Positions 14,703 through 22,611 of a DNA stretch of 46,484 bases are shown here, in pieces. Positions within the stretch are counted from its first letter, which is position 1. Each line of letters begins with the position of its first letter. The translations under genes were made by a program, and so were the position numbers. This DNA is from an uncultured Veillonellaceae bacterium (GTDB lineage: Bacteria; Bacillota; Negativicutes; Selenomonadales; Selenomonadaceae): contig OMWS01000041.1 in NCBI GenBank assembly GCA_900314825.1, forward strand, positions 1-46,484, in the 5' to 3' direction. The notes under the pieces are model-generated. The model did no database searches. It saw nothing but the letters and a program-made list of their open reading frames with translations, and was not told the origin of the DNA.

Positions 14703-16268
14703 GTGGGAATCTATCTCAATCCTGGTGCCGATAAATTTCGCGAAGCCTTGCGATCGGAAATCTATGTGGACAAGACAGGCATGATTGCGACGCTCAACCG
14801 TTTTCTCGGCACGAGTCAGAAATACGTCTGCGTCAGCCGCCCGCGCCGCTTCGGCAAAACGATGGCTGCGGACATGGTCGCGGCATATTATGACCGTACG
14901 GTCGATGGCGCAACGCTCTTTCACGGACGCGCCATCGAACACGCTGCGACGTTCGACCGCTGTCGCAATTGCTATGATGTGCTGCATGTGAATATGCAGG
15001 AATGTTTGAGCGGCAGTTCGTCGATGGACGCGCTGCTCTCTTTTTTGAAAAACGATCTCCTCGAAGACCTCGCGGCCGCCTATCCCGACGTCTCCGTGCG
15101 CCCGGAGCGCAGTCTTCCCTATCATTTGCAACGCGTCTACCAGCATACGCGCCGCCCGTTCGTCATCGTCATCGACGAATGGGATTCCATTTTCCGCGAA
15201 TACCGTGAGCGCAAAGCCGATCAGGAGCGTTATCTCGATTTTTTGCGCGACTGGCTGAAGGACAAAAGCTATATCGCGCTTTGCTACATGACGGGCATCT
15301 TGCCCATCAAAAAATACGGTACGCATTCGGCGCTCAATATGTTTGACGAATACGCGATGACAGGCCCTGGGCCGCTCGCCGCCTACGTCGGCTTCACGTC
15401 TGCAGAAGTGCAAGCGCTCTGCGCACACTATGCGATGGATTTCGCAGCCGCACAACAATGGTATGACGGTTACGCGTTTCCCTCCGTCGGCGAGATCTAC
15501 AACCCCCGCTCCGTCGTCGCCGCCATGCTGCGGCACACATTCGGCGCGTACTGGAACCAGACCGAGACCTTCGAGGCGCTCAAAATTTACATCGACCTCA
15601 ACTTGGACGGCCTGCGCGATGCTGTCATCCGCCTCATGGCTGGCGAGCGGCAGCCGATCGAAATCGGCACGTTCAGCAATGACATGACAACATTCCACAC
15701 ACGCGACGACGTGCTCACGCTGCTCATCCATCTCGGCTACCTCGCCTATGATGTGGAACATGCGGCAGCTTATATCCCGAACAAAGAGCTCATGATCGAA
15801 TTCGCCAACGCAACGAGCGCCGGTGGCTGGGACGAGGTCACACGCGCCATCCAAGGTTCGAAAGCACTTCTCGAAGCAACCTGGCGCATGGACGCAGATG
15901 CCGTCGCTGCTGGCATCGCCGCTGCACATATGGAAACGAGCCATCTCACGTATAACGATGAAAACGCTCTGGCCTATACGATTTCGCTCGCATATTATGC
16001 AGCACGAGAAATGTATACCTTCTTGCGCGAACTGCCAACCGGCAAAGGATTCGCCGACCTCGTCTTTCTCCCACGGCCGAATCGTCCGGAGATCCCGGCA
16101 CTCCTCGTCGAACTCAAATGGAACCAGGATGCGCGCACCGCCATCAAGCAAATTCACGAAAAAAAATATCCCGCCGTACTGAAAGATTACGGCGGAAAGC
16201 TATTGCTCATTGGTATCAGCTATGATCGAAAAACAAAAAAACACATGTGCGAAATCACGCGCATCTGA
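14703..16268 (+). CDS. AAA-ATPase-like protein with C-terminal PD-(D/E)XK domain
   Basis: This 521-residue protein belongs to the family that joins an AAA-ATPase-like domain (PF09820 type) to a DUF1703 nuclease-like domain. The N-terminus reads MGIYLNPGADKFREAL, then Walker A SRPRRFGKT (45-53) and Walker B FVIVIDEWD (about 153-161). Near the C-terminus FADLVFLP and VELKW supply the Asp and Glu-x-Lys of a PD-(D/E)XK fold. The start is GTG at 14703, eight bases after GGGAGG; the frame is open for another 1 kb upstream but only across tRNA-Val and the PHP gene. Such genes are often multicopy in anaerobes; function is not established. Confidence 0.85.
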   Translation: MGIYLNPGADKFREALRSEIYVDKTGMIATLNRFLGTSQKYVCVSRPRRFGKTMAADMVAAYYDRTVDGATLFHGRAIEHAATFDRCRNCYDVLHVNMQECLSGSSSMDALLSFLKNDLLEDLAAAYPDVSVRPERSLPYHLQRVYQHTRRPFVIVIDEWDSIFREYRERKADQERYLDFLRDWLKDKSYIALCYMTGILPIKKYGTHSALNMFDEYAMTGPGPLAAYVGFTSAEVQALCAHYAMDFAAAQQWYDGYAFPSVGEIYNPRSVVAAMLRHTFGAYWNQTETFEALKIYIDLNLDGLRDAVIRLMAGERQPIEIGTFSNDMTTFHTRDDVLTLLIHLGYLAYDVEHAAAYIPNKELMIEFANATSAGGWDEVTRAIQGSKALLEATWRMDADAVAAGIAAAHMETSHLTYNDENALAYTISLAYYAAREMYTFLRELPTGKGFADLVFLPRPNRPEIPALLVELKWNQDARTAIKQIHEKKYPAVLKDYGGKLLLIGISYDRKTKKHMCEITRI

Positions 16269-16271
16269 ACA

Positions 16272-16955
16272 TTATTGAGGCGCGATGTCCGGCAGCTGCC
16301 AGTCGATCGGCGCCATGCCGCAGCTCTTCAGAAAATCATTGACGCGGGAGAACGGATGGCTGCCGAAGAAGCCACGATTGGCCGAGAGCGGGCTCGGATG
16401 TGGGGACTCGACGATGTAGTGCCTAGGATTCGTGATCATCGCTTTTTTCCTCCTCGCCGGCGTCCCCCAGAGGATGAAGGCCATCGGCTGCTCGCGCTCG
16501 TTCAGGAGCTCGATGATGCGGTCGGTGAACTGCTCCCAGCCTTGGTTGTGATGGGAGAACGCCTGATGCTCGCGCACGGTGAGCACGGTGTTCAGCAGCA
16601 GCACGCCCTGGTCGGCCCACGGCTTCAGGCAGCCGTTGTTCGGGATGCGGCAGCCGAGGTCGTCGTGGAGCTCCTGGAAAATATTTTGCAGGCTCGGCGG
16701 CGGCTGCACGCCCGGCAGCACGGAAAACGACAGCCCGTGCGCCTGCCCCGGGCCATGATACGGGTCCTGCCCGAGGATGACGACCTTCGTCGCCGCATAG
16801 CTCGTGTAGTGGAGCGCATTGAAGATCGCGAACATATCAGGATACACGCGCGTCGTGCGGTATTCGTGGATGAGGAATTGGCGGAGCTTCTTGTAGTAGG
16901 GCTTTTCGAGCTCCGGCGTCAGGAGCGGCGCCCAGTCGTTGTGAAAGATTTCCAT
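16272..16955 (-). CDS. ung: Uracil-DNA glycosylase (family 1)
   Basis: This 227-residue enzyme removes uracil from DNA to start base-excision repair. The water-activating motif GQDPYHG is at 62-68 with catalytic Asp64, the uracil-binding block LLLNTVLTV at about 119-127, and the DNA-intercalation motif HPSPLS at 186-191. Length is typical. It starts at 16955 with AAAGAAAGGAAT upstream, and ends four bases from the stop of the convergent ATPase gene, leaving no room for a separate terminator. Confidence 0.96.
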   Translation of the reverse strand: MEIFHNDWAPLLTPELEKPYYKKLRQFLIHEYRTTRVYPDMFAIFNALHYTSYAATKVVILGQDPYHGPGQAHGLSFSVLPGVQPPPSLQNIFQELHDDLGCRIPNNGCLKPWADQGVLLLNTVLTVREHQAFSHHNQGWEQFTDRIIELLNEREQPMAFILWGTPARRKKAMITNPRHYIVESPHPSPLSANRGFFGSHPFSRVNDFLKSCGMAPIDWQLPDIAPQ

Positions 16956-17017
16956 GAGATTCCTTTCTTTCTAGGATACAAAGATTTTTGATTTGTTGAT
17001 GAACGTGACATATACAG

Positions 17018-17280
17018 CAGCCTTCCCCTCAGGGGAAGGGGGACCGCGAAGCGGTGGAAAGGGTACTCGGGTACGATAGCTAAACAAAAACAAGAAACTT
17101 TCGAGGCATCAAGTCGTCTGAGCTCAAACGCGATGCTTTGAAAACTTCGCTGTAGTTGGAACAAATCGCACCCTTGTACCCTCTCAGTCGCGCTACGCGC
17201 GCCAGCTCTACCTGAAGGATAAAGCGACCGCATAGGCGCTAAAGCGCCTTGCGTCTGCTTTTCCCAGAGGGAGAGCCTGC
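17018..17280. repeat. Dispersed palindromic repeat, core type 2, with nested palindrome
   Basis: This 263-base copy fills the gap between ung and folK. Outer arms are CCTTCCCCTCAGGGGAAGG and CCCAGAGGGAGAGCCT. The core contains GGTACGATAGC and its distant partner AAATCGCACCC, with the central GCATCAAG and GATGCTTTG arms shared with 36994 and 46304. The right arm is split by a nested palindrome (about 17218-17266, GGCGCTAAAGCGCC). Confidence 0.85.
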
Positions 17281-17288
17281 TGTAAGCG

Positions 17289-18437
17289 TTACACTCGGTA
17301 ACAGATATCTTTTCGAAGATATTCAACAAACACCACGCCCGACGTTTCTGCCGGGCGTTTTTTGATGCAACAAAATCCGTCGAGCGCGGGGAAAAACGTG
17401 TCGGCTGCGGGCGTGGCGTCGACTTCGGTCAAGAGCACGCGGCGCGTGTAGGGGAGGAGCTGGCGGTAGAGCGTGCCGCCGCCGATGACCCAGAAGGGGC
17501 GGCCGGGCTGATTGTTCCAAAGTTGTTCAAGGAATTCAGAGAGCCCGTCTCCAGCCCTCAAGCCTCCCCCCTTGGGGGAGGTGCCCCGAAGGGGCGGAGA
17601 GGGTAACGCAGTTTCAGCCATCGATAGCCTTTCGGAAGGATCTCGAACTTCAAACGCCGCTACCCTCTCAGTCTCGCTTGCGCTCGACAGCTCCCCCAGA
17701 GGGGGAGCCTTGAAATTCGTCTGCGCATTCCATATCGTTCTCGACAGCACAATGTTCAGTCGTCCAACGAGCGTATGCGGCAAGCTTTCCCACGTCTTCC
17801 TTCCCATGATGACGACGCTGCCGTCCGTCTTCGTCTGCTTCTTAAAAAACTCCATGTCCTCCGGGATGTGGAACAGCAGCCGCCCGTCCTTGCCGATGCC
17901 GCGATTTTTCGCGACGCAGGCGATCATCTGGAGCGGCCACGGGTCGGCGAGCTCGTTTGTTTTTTCTACGCCCTGCCCCGCATTTTTCTCACACCAAGAA
18001 GTGATGGAACGCCCTTCTAAAAGGATGTCGGGCGCAAGTTCTTTCAGCGGTTCGAGCACGAACGCGCGTTCGAGGAGATACGGATGCGGGAGCTTGAGTT
18101 CCGGGGTGTGCGAGCGAACGACCTGTGTTCCATCGATTGCGTACACCAAATCGATGTCGATGGTCCGCGCGCCCCAATGCTCGTGCCGCACGCGGCCGAG
18201 GTCGCGTTCGATAGCTTGCGTCTCGTGCAACAATTCCAGAGGCGTAAGACTCGTCTCGACTTGCACGGCGCCATTGAGGAACGGCGGCTGATCCGTCTTC
18301 CCCCACGGGGCGGTCGCATAAAAAGAGGACGCGCCCAAAAGGCGCGTCCCGGGAAGCCCCGCGATGCGCCGGACGGCTGCGCGGAGCGTGGCTGCGCGGC
18401 GGCCGAGGTTGGCACCGATGGAGAGGCTGATCTTCAT
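17289..18437 (-). CDS. folK: Fused HPPK (FolK) and dihydrofolate reductase, with a repeat-derived insert
   Basis: This 382-residue protein joins two folate enzymes. Residues 1-150 are HPPK, with SIGANLG at the start, FLNGAVQVET and the GARTIDIDLVY signature (89-99). Residues 168-380 are dihydrofolate reductase: IACVAKNRGIGKDG, the catalytic acid in IPEDMEFFK (D194), VIMGRKTWESLP (209-220), LNIVLSR and the FWVIGGGTLYRQLLP cofactor motif. Between residues 243 and 293 the DHFR is interrupted by about 50 residues that are the translation of a complete 150-base dispersed repeat, lying in the loop after strand LNIVLSR. Without it the DHFR domain is about 160 residues, the normal size. The start overlaps the folB stop by four bases. 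Confidence 0.9.
   Translation of the reverse strand: MKISLSIGANLGRRAATLRAAVRRIAGLPGTRLLGASSFYATAPWGKTDQPPFLNGAVQVETSLTPLELLHETQAIERDLGRVRHEHWGARTIDIDLVYAIDGTQVVRSHTPELKLPHPYLLERAFVLEPLKELAPDILLEGRSITSWCEKNAGQGVEKTNELADPWPLQMIACVAKNRGIGKDGRLLFHIPEDMEFFKKQTKTDGSVVIMGRKTWESLPHTLVGRLNIVLSRTIWNAQTNFKAPPLGELSSASETERVAAFEVRDPSERLSMAETALPSPPLRGTSPKGGGLRAGDGLSEFLEQLWNNQPGRPFWVIGGGTLYRQLLPYTRRVLLTEVDATPAADTFFPALDGFCCIKKRPAETSGVVFVEYLRKDICYRV
17561..17710. repeat. Dispersed palindromic repeat inside the folK-DHFR reading frame
   Basis: The copy runs from AGCCTCCCCC to GGGGGAGCCT, has a type 1 core (GGGTAACGCAG to GCGCTACCC-like ends), and is exactly 150 bases, a multiple of three. It contains no stop in the frame used by the gene, and encodes residues 243-293 of the fusion protein. 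Confidence 0.9.
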
Positions 18438-18871
18438 TTTGCGGAATCCTCTGCCGCCGTTGCGGCTTTTTTTTCTTCTTCTTCCGCCGGCTTCTGGTTG
18501 CGGCGGATCGTCACGGCGGCATCCTGGAAATGGCCGGGCAGTGGCGCTGCCGGCTTGTGCACGGTGACTTCGATCGTGCGCACTTCTGGATACTCTTCGA
18601 GCACGAGATCGGCGATGTGCTCGGCGACGGCCTCGATGAGGTGGTAACTCTGGCCCTCGACGACGCTCTTGACGATCTCGAAGACGGCGGCGTAGTTCAC
18701 CGTGTTCTTGAGCTCGTCGCTCTTTCCGGCGCGGCGGAGCGAGAGGGCGAGGTTCACATCCACGTAGAACTCTTGCCCCGTCTCGCGCTCCTCCGTCAGA
18801 CAGCCGTGGTAGCCGTAGAATTTCATGCCCGATAACGCGATCTTGTCGAGCTTGTCCGTTGCTTTCAGCAT
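18434..18871 (-). CDS. folB: Dihydroneopterin aldolase
   Basis: This 145-residue protein converts dihydroneopterin to hydroxymethyl-dihydropterin, the substrate of FolK. It shows the FolB blocks DKIALSGMKFYGYHGCLTEE (with the Glu/Tyr region), FYVDVNLALSL, LKNTVNYAAVFEIV, SYHLIEAVAEHIAD and VTVHKPAAPLPGHF (with the catalytic Lys). An extra 20-residue Glu/Lys/Ala tail follows the normal end. The upstream ribosome site is weak (GGATGTGAG), and an internal Met16 is possible. It overlaps folK by four bases and follows folP by 35. Confidence 0.93.
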   Translation of the reverse strand: MLKATDKLDKIALSGMKFYGYHGCLTEERETGQEFYVDVNLALSLRRAGKSDELKNTVNYAAVFEIVKSVVEGQSYHLIEAVAEHIADLVLEEYPEVRTIEVTVHKPAAPLPGHFQDAAVTIRRNQKPAEEEEKKAATAAEDSAK

Positions 18872-18906
18872 AATGGTCTCACATCCATTCAGAAAATTTT
18901 TTTACT

Positions 18907-19800
18907 TTATCGTGTTTCCGTCGGCGCATACGTCCTGCGGCCGACGAGGAAATCCGTCATGTGGCACATCCGCGCAATCGGTGCGACATCGTGGACGCGC
19001 ACCATGTCTGCGCCGCGCGTGATGGCGACGACATGCGCCGCGCCCGTCGCTTCCATGCGTTCATCGACGGACAGGCCGAGCGTGTCGCCGATGAAGCGTT
19101 TGCGGCTCGCGGCGAAGAGCAGCGGATAGCGCACGCCGTTCATCGTTAATAATTCGTCAAGGCGCTGCTGCACGATGAGATTCGTCGCCGTATCCTTGCC
19201 GAAGCCGATGCCCGGGTCGAGGATGATCTGTTCGTCCGCGATGCCCGCGTCATGCGCGAGCTTCAGAGAACGATGGAAAAACGCTTGCATGGCCGCGATG
19301 ACATCCCCGTCATACGCTTTGCCGTGCTGGTTGTGCATGACGATGACGGGGAGCCCCGTCTCCGCCGCGACGCGCGCCATCGCGCCCGCTGGCTCGCCGT
19401 CGTACTGGAGACCCCAGATATCATTGAGGATGTGCGCGCCCATCTGCGCAGCGATCCTTGCCGTCGCGGAATGATACGTGTCCACGGAGATGGGCACGGG
19501 GCACGCGGGCAAAAGCGCTTCGAGCATCGGGAGGAGCCGCGCCTGCTCTTCGGCATCCGTGAGCGCCGCCGATCCCGGCCGCGTCGACTCCGCGCCGACG
19601 TCGATGAGATCCGCGCCCGCCGCGGTCATCTCTTTCATGTGCGCGACGGCGGTGTCAAGCTTGTCATATTTCCCGCCATCCGAAAAGGAGTCCGGCGTGA
19701 CATTGAGGATGCCCATGATGAGCGTCTGCTTGCCGACGGTCAGCGTCTTGCCGTCGGGGAAGGTATACGTGTGGATGGGGCAAGGTTTTATTTGCTGCAT
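18907..19800 (-). CDS. folP: Dihydropteroate synthase
   Basis: This 297-residue TIM-barrel enzyme joins hydroxymethyl-dihydropterin pyrophosphate to p-aminobenzoate. Signature motifs are GILNVTPDSFSDGG (about 29-42), DVGAESTRPGS (about 67-77), ILNDIWG, LDPGIGFGKD and AASRKRFIG. The ATG at 19800 follows CGAGG; a TTG seven codons earlier has no ribosome site. It is second in the leftward fol cluster and is separated from folE by 439 bases filled with two repeat copies. Confidence 0.94.
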   Translation of the reverse strand: MQQIKPCPIHTYTFPDGKTLTVGKQTLIMGILNVTPDSFSDGGKYDKLDTAVAHMKEMTAAGADLIDVGAESTRPGSAALTDAEEQARLLPMLEALLPACPVPISVDTYHSATARIAAQMGAHILNDIWGLQYDGEPAGAMARVAAETGLPVIVMHNQHGKAYDGDVIAAMQAFFHRSLKLAHDAGIADEQIILDPGIGFGKDTATNLIVQQRLDELLTMNGVRYPLLFAASRKRFIGDTLGLSVDERMEATGAAHVVAITRGADMVRVHDVAPIARMCHMTDFLVGRRTYAPTETR

Positions 19801-19830
19801 AAGATCGCCTCGTGTTATCAATCAACCTAC

Positions 19831-19990
19831 GCCTCCCCTCTGGGGGAGGTGGCCCCGAAGGGGTCGGAGAGGGTAACGGCGTAAGTCGATTCTCCATCCT
19901 TCCGATAGAATCGTGAATCACGTGACTGCGCTACCCTCCGCCGCAAGCGGCATACGCTCGGCACCTCCCCCAAGGGCAATGTCATTAAGA
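19831..19990. repeat. Dispersed palindromic repeat, core type 1, with AATGTCATTAAG tail
   Basis: The left arm GCCTCCCCTCTGGGGGAGG and a GGCCCCGAAGGGG hairpin are followed by a GGGTAACGGCG core and a CACCTCCCCCAAGGG right arm, which runs into the tail AATGTCATTAAG also found at 90, 20260 and 32620. Confidence 0.8.
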
Positions 19991-20015
19991 TAAGAGCGAA
20001 CGGCTCGCAAACTCC

Positions 20016-20226
20016 TGCCTCCCTCTCCGAGGGAGGGGGACCGCGAAGCGGTGGAAGGTGCCCCCTGTACGGCAGAAGCGCCTGTACGCTAAAGCTTCCG
20101 CGGCTTGCGAGTGAAATGTTTGGTACGTGCTCGCAAGCCGCGAGGAGTTACGCCCTACAAACCCACAAAACGTACAAGGGGCACCCCCCGCCGCAAGCGG
20201 CCCTCCCCCCTCAAAGAGGGGGGCTT
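20016..20226. repeat. Dispersed palindromic repeat, core type 3
   Basis: Outer arms are CCTCCCTCTCCGAGGGAGG and its counterpart CCCTCCCCCCTCAAAGAGG. The core starts CCCCTGTACG and includes a perfect CGCGGCTTGCGAG / CTCGCAAGCCGCG stem. Together with the copy before it, this fills the folE-folP gap; no gene is visible there. Confidence 0.8.
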
Positions 20227-20239
20227 TGGGCTAGTGCGT

Positions 20240-20863
20240 TCACCAGTTCCTTAACTTAATGACATTGCCCCCAAGGGGGGAGGCTCCGGAATGCGTCCGC
20301 TCCGGCAACAGCAAGTTCCATGCCTGCTGGCCCAACATCGTATCGGTTGCAAACGCCCCGCGCATCTCGCTCGTCGTCGTCTCCGTACCGTGTGTGCCGC
20401 CTTCGCGCAGCATCATGCAGAGCTGCGTCGCGCGGCAGACGACGAGGACGGCGTTCGCTTCGAGGCCGCGCATCACGGCGTCCGCGATATCCTGCGTCAA
20501 ACGTTCTTGAAGCTGGGGGCGGTGGGCGGCGATGCGGACGGCTTCGACGAAGCGGCTGAAGCCCGCGATGCGGCCCTCCTGTGGCTGGTAGACGATGTCG
20601 ACCGTGCCGTAAAATGGCACGAGATGATGCTCGCACATCGAGAAGAACGGGATGCCGCGCACGGCGACGAGGCCGCCTGTGTCCGCCGCGATCGGCGGGC
20701 CGAACGCCTCGGCCGGATCGTGCCCGAGCCCGTCGAAGAGATATGCGTACATCTCCGCGACGCGCGCGGGCGTCCTCTGCATGTTCTGTTCCTCCAAATT
20801 GACACCGACTGCTTTCAGGAATGTTTCCACGGCGCGCTCCGCGCCCTTGGAATTCACCGCCAT
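20240..20863 (-). CDS. folE: GTP cyclohydrolase I with a repeat-derived C-terminus
   Basis: This 207-residue enzyme opens GTP to dihydroneopterin triphosphate, the first pterin step. Zinc ligands C77, H80 and C149 and catalytic H79 are present in SMCEHHLVPF and TQLCMM. The His normally found two residues before the last Cys (E. coli H179) is Gln147 here, encoded by CAG. Where homologues end shortly after the GAF block, this one continues with 16 residues (SGASPLGGNVIKLRNW) translated from a dispersed-repeat tail. The ATG at 20863 is chosen for its GGAGG eight bases upstream. It leads the fol cluster. Confidence 0.9.
   Translation of the reverse strand: MAVNSKGAERAVETFLKAVGVNLEEQNMQRTPARVAEMYAYLFDGLGHDPAEAFGPPIAADTGGLVAVRGIPFFSMCEHHLVPFYGTVDIVYQPQEGRIAGFSRFVEAVRIAAHRPQLQERLTQDIADAVMRGLEANAVLVVCRATQLCMMLREGGTHGTETTTSEMRGAFATDTMLGQQAWNLLLPERTHSGASPLGGNVIKLRNW
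20247..20288. repeat. Repeat tail overlapping the end of folE
   Basis: The AATGTCATTAAG tail and adjoining CCCCCAAGGGGGG arm, as at 90-121 and 32592-32630, form the last codons of folE. Confidence 0.7.
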
Positions 20864-20872
20864 CGCGTCCAC

Positions 20873-21208
20873 CTCCGATTCCTTATCCTTTCATTATATG
20901 GCAACGCGCGGCGTGCGTCAATCTGAGGAAGCACTGATTTATTCCGCCCGCCCATCTTACCGCATCTTTTCTGTCCTCTCGTCGTCGACAAATCCTCGAC
21001 GTAGCTCTGCTACGCCTCCGGTTTGTCTCCTAGCGGCAATCTGGACGACCGTCTTAAATCATCGCTTCCTAAAACGCGCCATATCATTCCATTTGGTTAT
21101 CATTCTCCTACATGGCAGGATATCGTCGCGCGGAGTCGAATAGAAATGGTGAGAGCCGCACAGAACTTGCAGATAAAAGAACGCGGCCGGATCAAAGGGG
21201 AGACAATC
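20873..21208. other. Intergenic region with unassigned structured DNA
   Basis: No gene is supported in these 336 bases. The middle (about 20970-21090) has paired words such as GTCGTCGACAAATCCTCGAC and a CGTAGCTCTGCTACG hairpin, and is unlike either neighbour. It could be a single copy of another intergenic repeat; only one copy is in this window. Confidence 0.4.
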
Positions 21209-21484
21209 ATGCTGAAAAAAGAAATGACGCGCGAGGCCATGCTCGACGCGCTCGAACAAGATTACGACGGCCTCATGAACCTCGGCGACATCTACGGCGC
21301 GCGTGGCGTCGAAGCCGCGATCGACACGATCCATCTCTACGAGCGCGCCCTCGAGCTCGCCTGCGAGGAAATCCACAAGGCGCGCAAGAAAAGATTCACG
21401 GACACGAAAGAAATCCCCGAGATCGTGCAGGAATACATCGCCTACGCAAAGACGACGGATTATGGAGGAGACAGCGAGCACTGA
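21209..21484 (+). CDS. Small helical protein of unknown function
   Basis: I do not recognise this 91-residue protein. It is almost wholly alpha-helical, charged and cytosolic, beginning MLKKEMTREAMLDALEQDYDG and including ELACEEIHKARKKRF; a central GDIYGARG may be a turn. The ATG at 21209 follows AAAGGGGAG; the frame continues upstream through unrelated DNA. It stands alone, ending before a strong bidirectional terminator shared with the rpiB-like gene. Confidence 0.7.
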   Translation: MLKKEMTREAMLDALEQDYDGLMNLGDIYGARGVEAAIDTIHLYERALELACEEIHKARKKRFTDTKEIPEIVQEYIAYAKTTDYGGDSEH

Positions 21485-21499
21485 AAAAAATATCAACAC

Positions 21500-21552
21500 G
21501 AAAAGCGGCTTCCGCCCTGCGTTTTTGCGCACGCGGAAGCCGCTTCGTTTTT
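21500..21552. terminator. Bidirectional terminator
   Basis: AAGCGGCTTCCGC and GCGGAAGCCGCTT form a perfect 13-base stem, with T runs after it on the plus strand and a weaker TTTTCG on the minus strand. It separates two convergent genes. Confidence 0.85.
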
Positions 21553-21601
21553 CCTGCGGTTTTCCCACAACTCTGGGAAAGCCTCTTTTTTGTGGCGCCG
21601 A

Positions 21602-22063
21602 TTATTTCACGGGCACGCAATGCTTGTCGTTGATGGCCTGCACCTTCTGGATGCGGCGCTGATATTTTTCCGCCGTCAAAGGGTCCGTGTGCATCCACGT
21701 CTTCACGATCTCCATCGCGATCGCCCCACCGATGATCTTGCCGCCGAGGCAGAGCACGTTGCTGTCATTGTGCTGGCGGGCGAGCTGCGCGCAGAACGGA
21801 TCCTGGCAGACGACGGCATAGATGCCCGAGAGCTTGTTCGCGATCATCGCGCTGCCGTAGCCGACGCCATCGACGAACACGCCGCGGTCGCATTCCCCTT
21901 TCGCGACGGCGAGCGCCGCCGGATAGACAAAATCCGACAAATCGCAGCTCTCCTCATCGTACGTCCCGAAGTCCTTGACCTCATGCCCCTCGGCCTCGAG
22001 ATACGATTTGATCGCGTTCTTCAACGCCGTCCCGGCATGATCGTTTGCCATAGCGATTTTCAT
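21602..22063 (-). CDS. RpiB/LacA/LacB family sugar-phosphate isomerase, atypical active site
   Basis: This 153-residue protein has the family fold and the start MKIAMANDHAG. Typical RpiB enzymes have Cys in the block ICGTGIG; here the block reads VDGVGYGSAMIANK, with Asp in place of the catalytic Cys. The rest (SGIYAVVCQDPFCAQLARQHNDSN, LGGKIIGGAIA) is well kept. It may isomerise a different sugar phosphate or use another base, so I do not call it rpiB. GAGGAGG precedes the ATG at 22063. A DUF4160 gene lies 13 bases upstream on the same strand. Confidence 0.82.
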   Translation of the reverse strand: MKIAMANDHAGTALKNAIKSYLEAEGHEVKDFGTYDEESCDLSDFVYPAALAVAKGECDRGVFVDGVGYGSAMIANKLSGIYAVVCQDPFCAQLARQHNDSNVLCLGGKIIGGAIAMEIVKTWMHTDPLTAEKYQRRIQKVQAINDKHCVPVK

Positions 22064-22076
22064 GATGGTTGCCTCC

Positions 22077-22355
22077 TCAGCAGTAATATGTAACTTCTCC
22101 AAAATGCGCTTTCCATTTTTCAATGACATCTTCGCTCCGTGCCTCGATGACGCGAATGATGTTGCGCAGCAGTTTCGTTGGAATCCTCGAATGATTATGG
22201 CAAAGCAAGCATTTGCCCGCGCTCGTGATCCAAATCTTCGTGCCGTCCGCTACTGGCCGGCCTTGCGCAACATGGACGTGTACGGGCTCGAGCGGATCGT
22301 TTTCGTTTGACCAGAAATATACCCAGTACGAACCGATCTTAAAAATTTGCGGCAT
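22077..22355 (-). CDS. DUF4160 protein
   Basis: This 92-residue protein matches the DUF4160 pattern: MPQIFKIGSYWVYFWSNEND, the PVHVHVAQG histidine motif (about 34-42), KIWITSAG, and a helical C-terminus with KAHF. DUF4160 genes are often next to DUF2442 genes and have been suggested as toxin-antitoxin-like; no activity is proven. The start at 22355 overlaps the end of the upstream 90-residue gene by 17 bases. It is the intact half of the second of two tandem modules. Confidence 0.8.
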   Translation of the reverse strand: MPQIFKIGSYWVYFWSNENDPLEPVHVHVAQGRPVADGTKIWITSAGKCLLCHNHSRIPTKLLRNIIRVIEARSEDVIEKWKAHFGEVTYYC

Positions 22356-22611
22356 TCTCGAAACCGCCTTCCTGTGAAAATTCAATCATCAAGTGCGCCG
22401 TCGAACGGATGATGTCGAGGTAACGATGGACTTCCTTTTTCGTGAATCCCGAAACCTCCATGATGTCGTACGATGGCAGATAGCACACCATATGATGGAA
22501 TCCATCGTTTTCGTCTGGCTTCTCCACATAAACTTTGACACGATGATCCGGCAGCATTTCCGAATGCGTGATTTCCGTCTCGTCATCGAGCGTCAGGAAT
22601 GGATACATCAT
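22339..22611 (-). CDS. Small acidic partner of DUF4160 (module 2)
   Basis: I do not recognise this 90-residue protein by family. It is acidic, with probable beta strands up to about residue 48 and a helical end (GFTKKEVHRYLDIIRSTAHLM). It aligns loosely with the product of 22738-23007 around LPSYD...GFT and the following helix, so the two look like paralogues. AAAGGTGA precedes the ATG at 22611, which overlaps the stop of the gene before it. Overlap with the next DUF4160 gene points to a coupled two-gene unit. Confidence 0.7.
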   Translation of the reverse strand: MMYPFLTLDDETEITHSEMLPDHRVKVYVEKPDENDGFHHMVCYLPSYDIMEVSGFTKKEVHRYLDIIRSTAHLMIEFSQEGGFENAANF

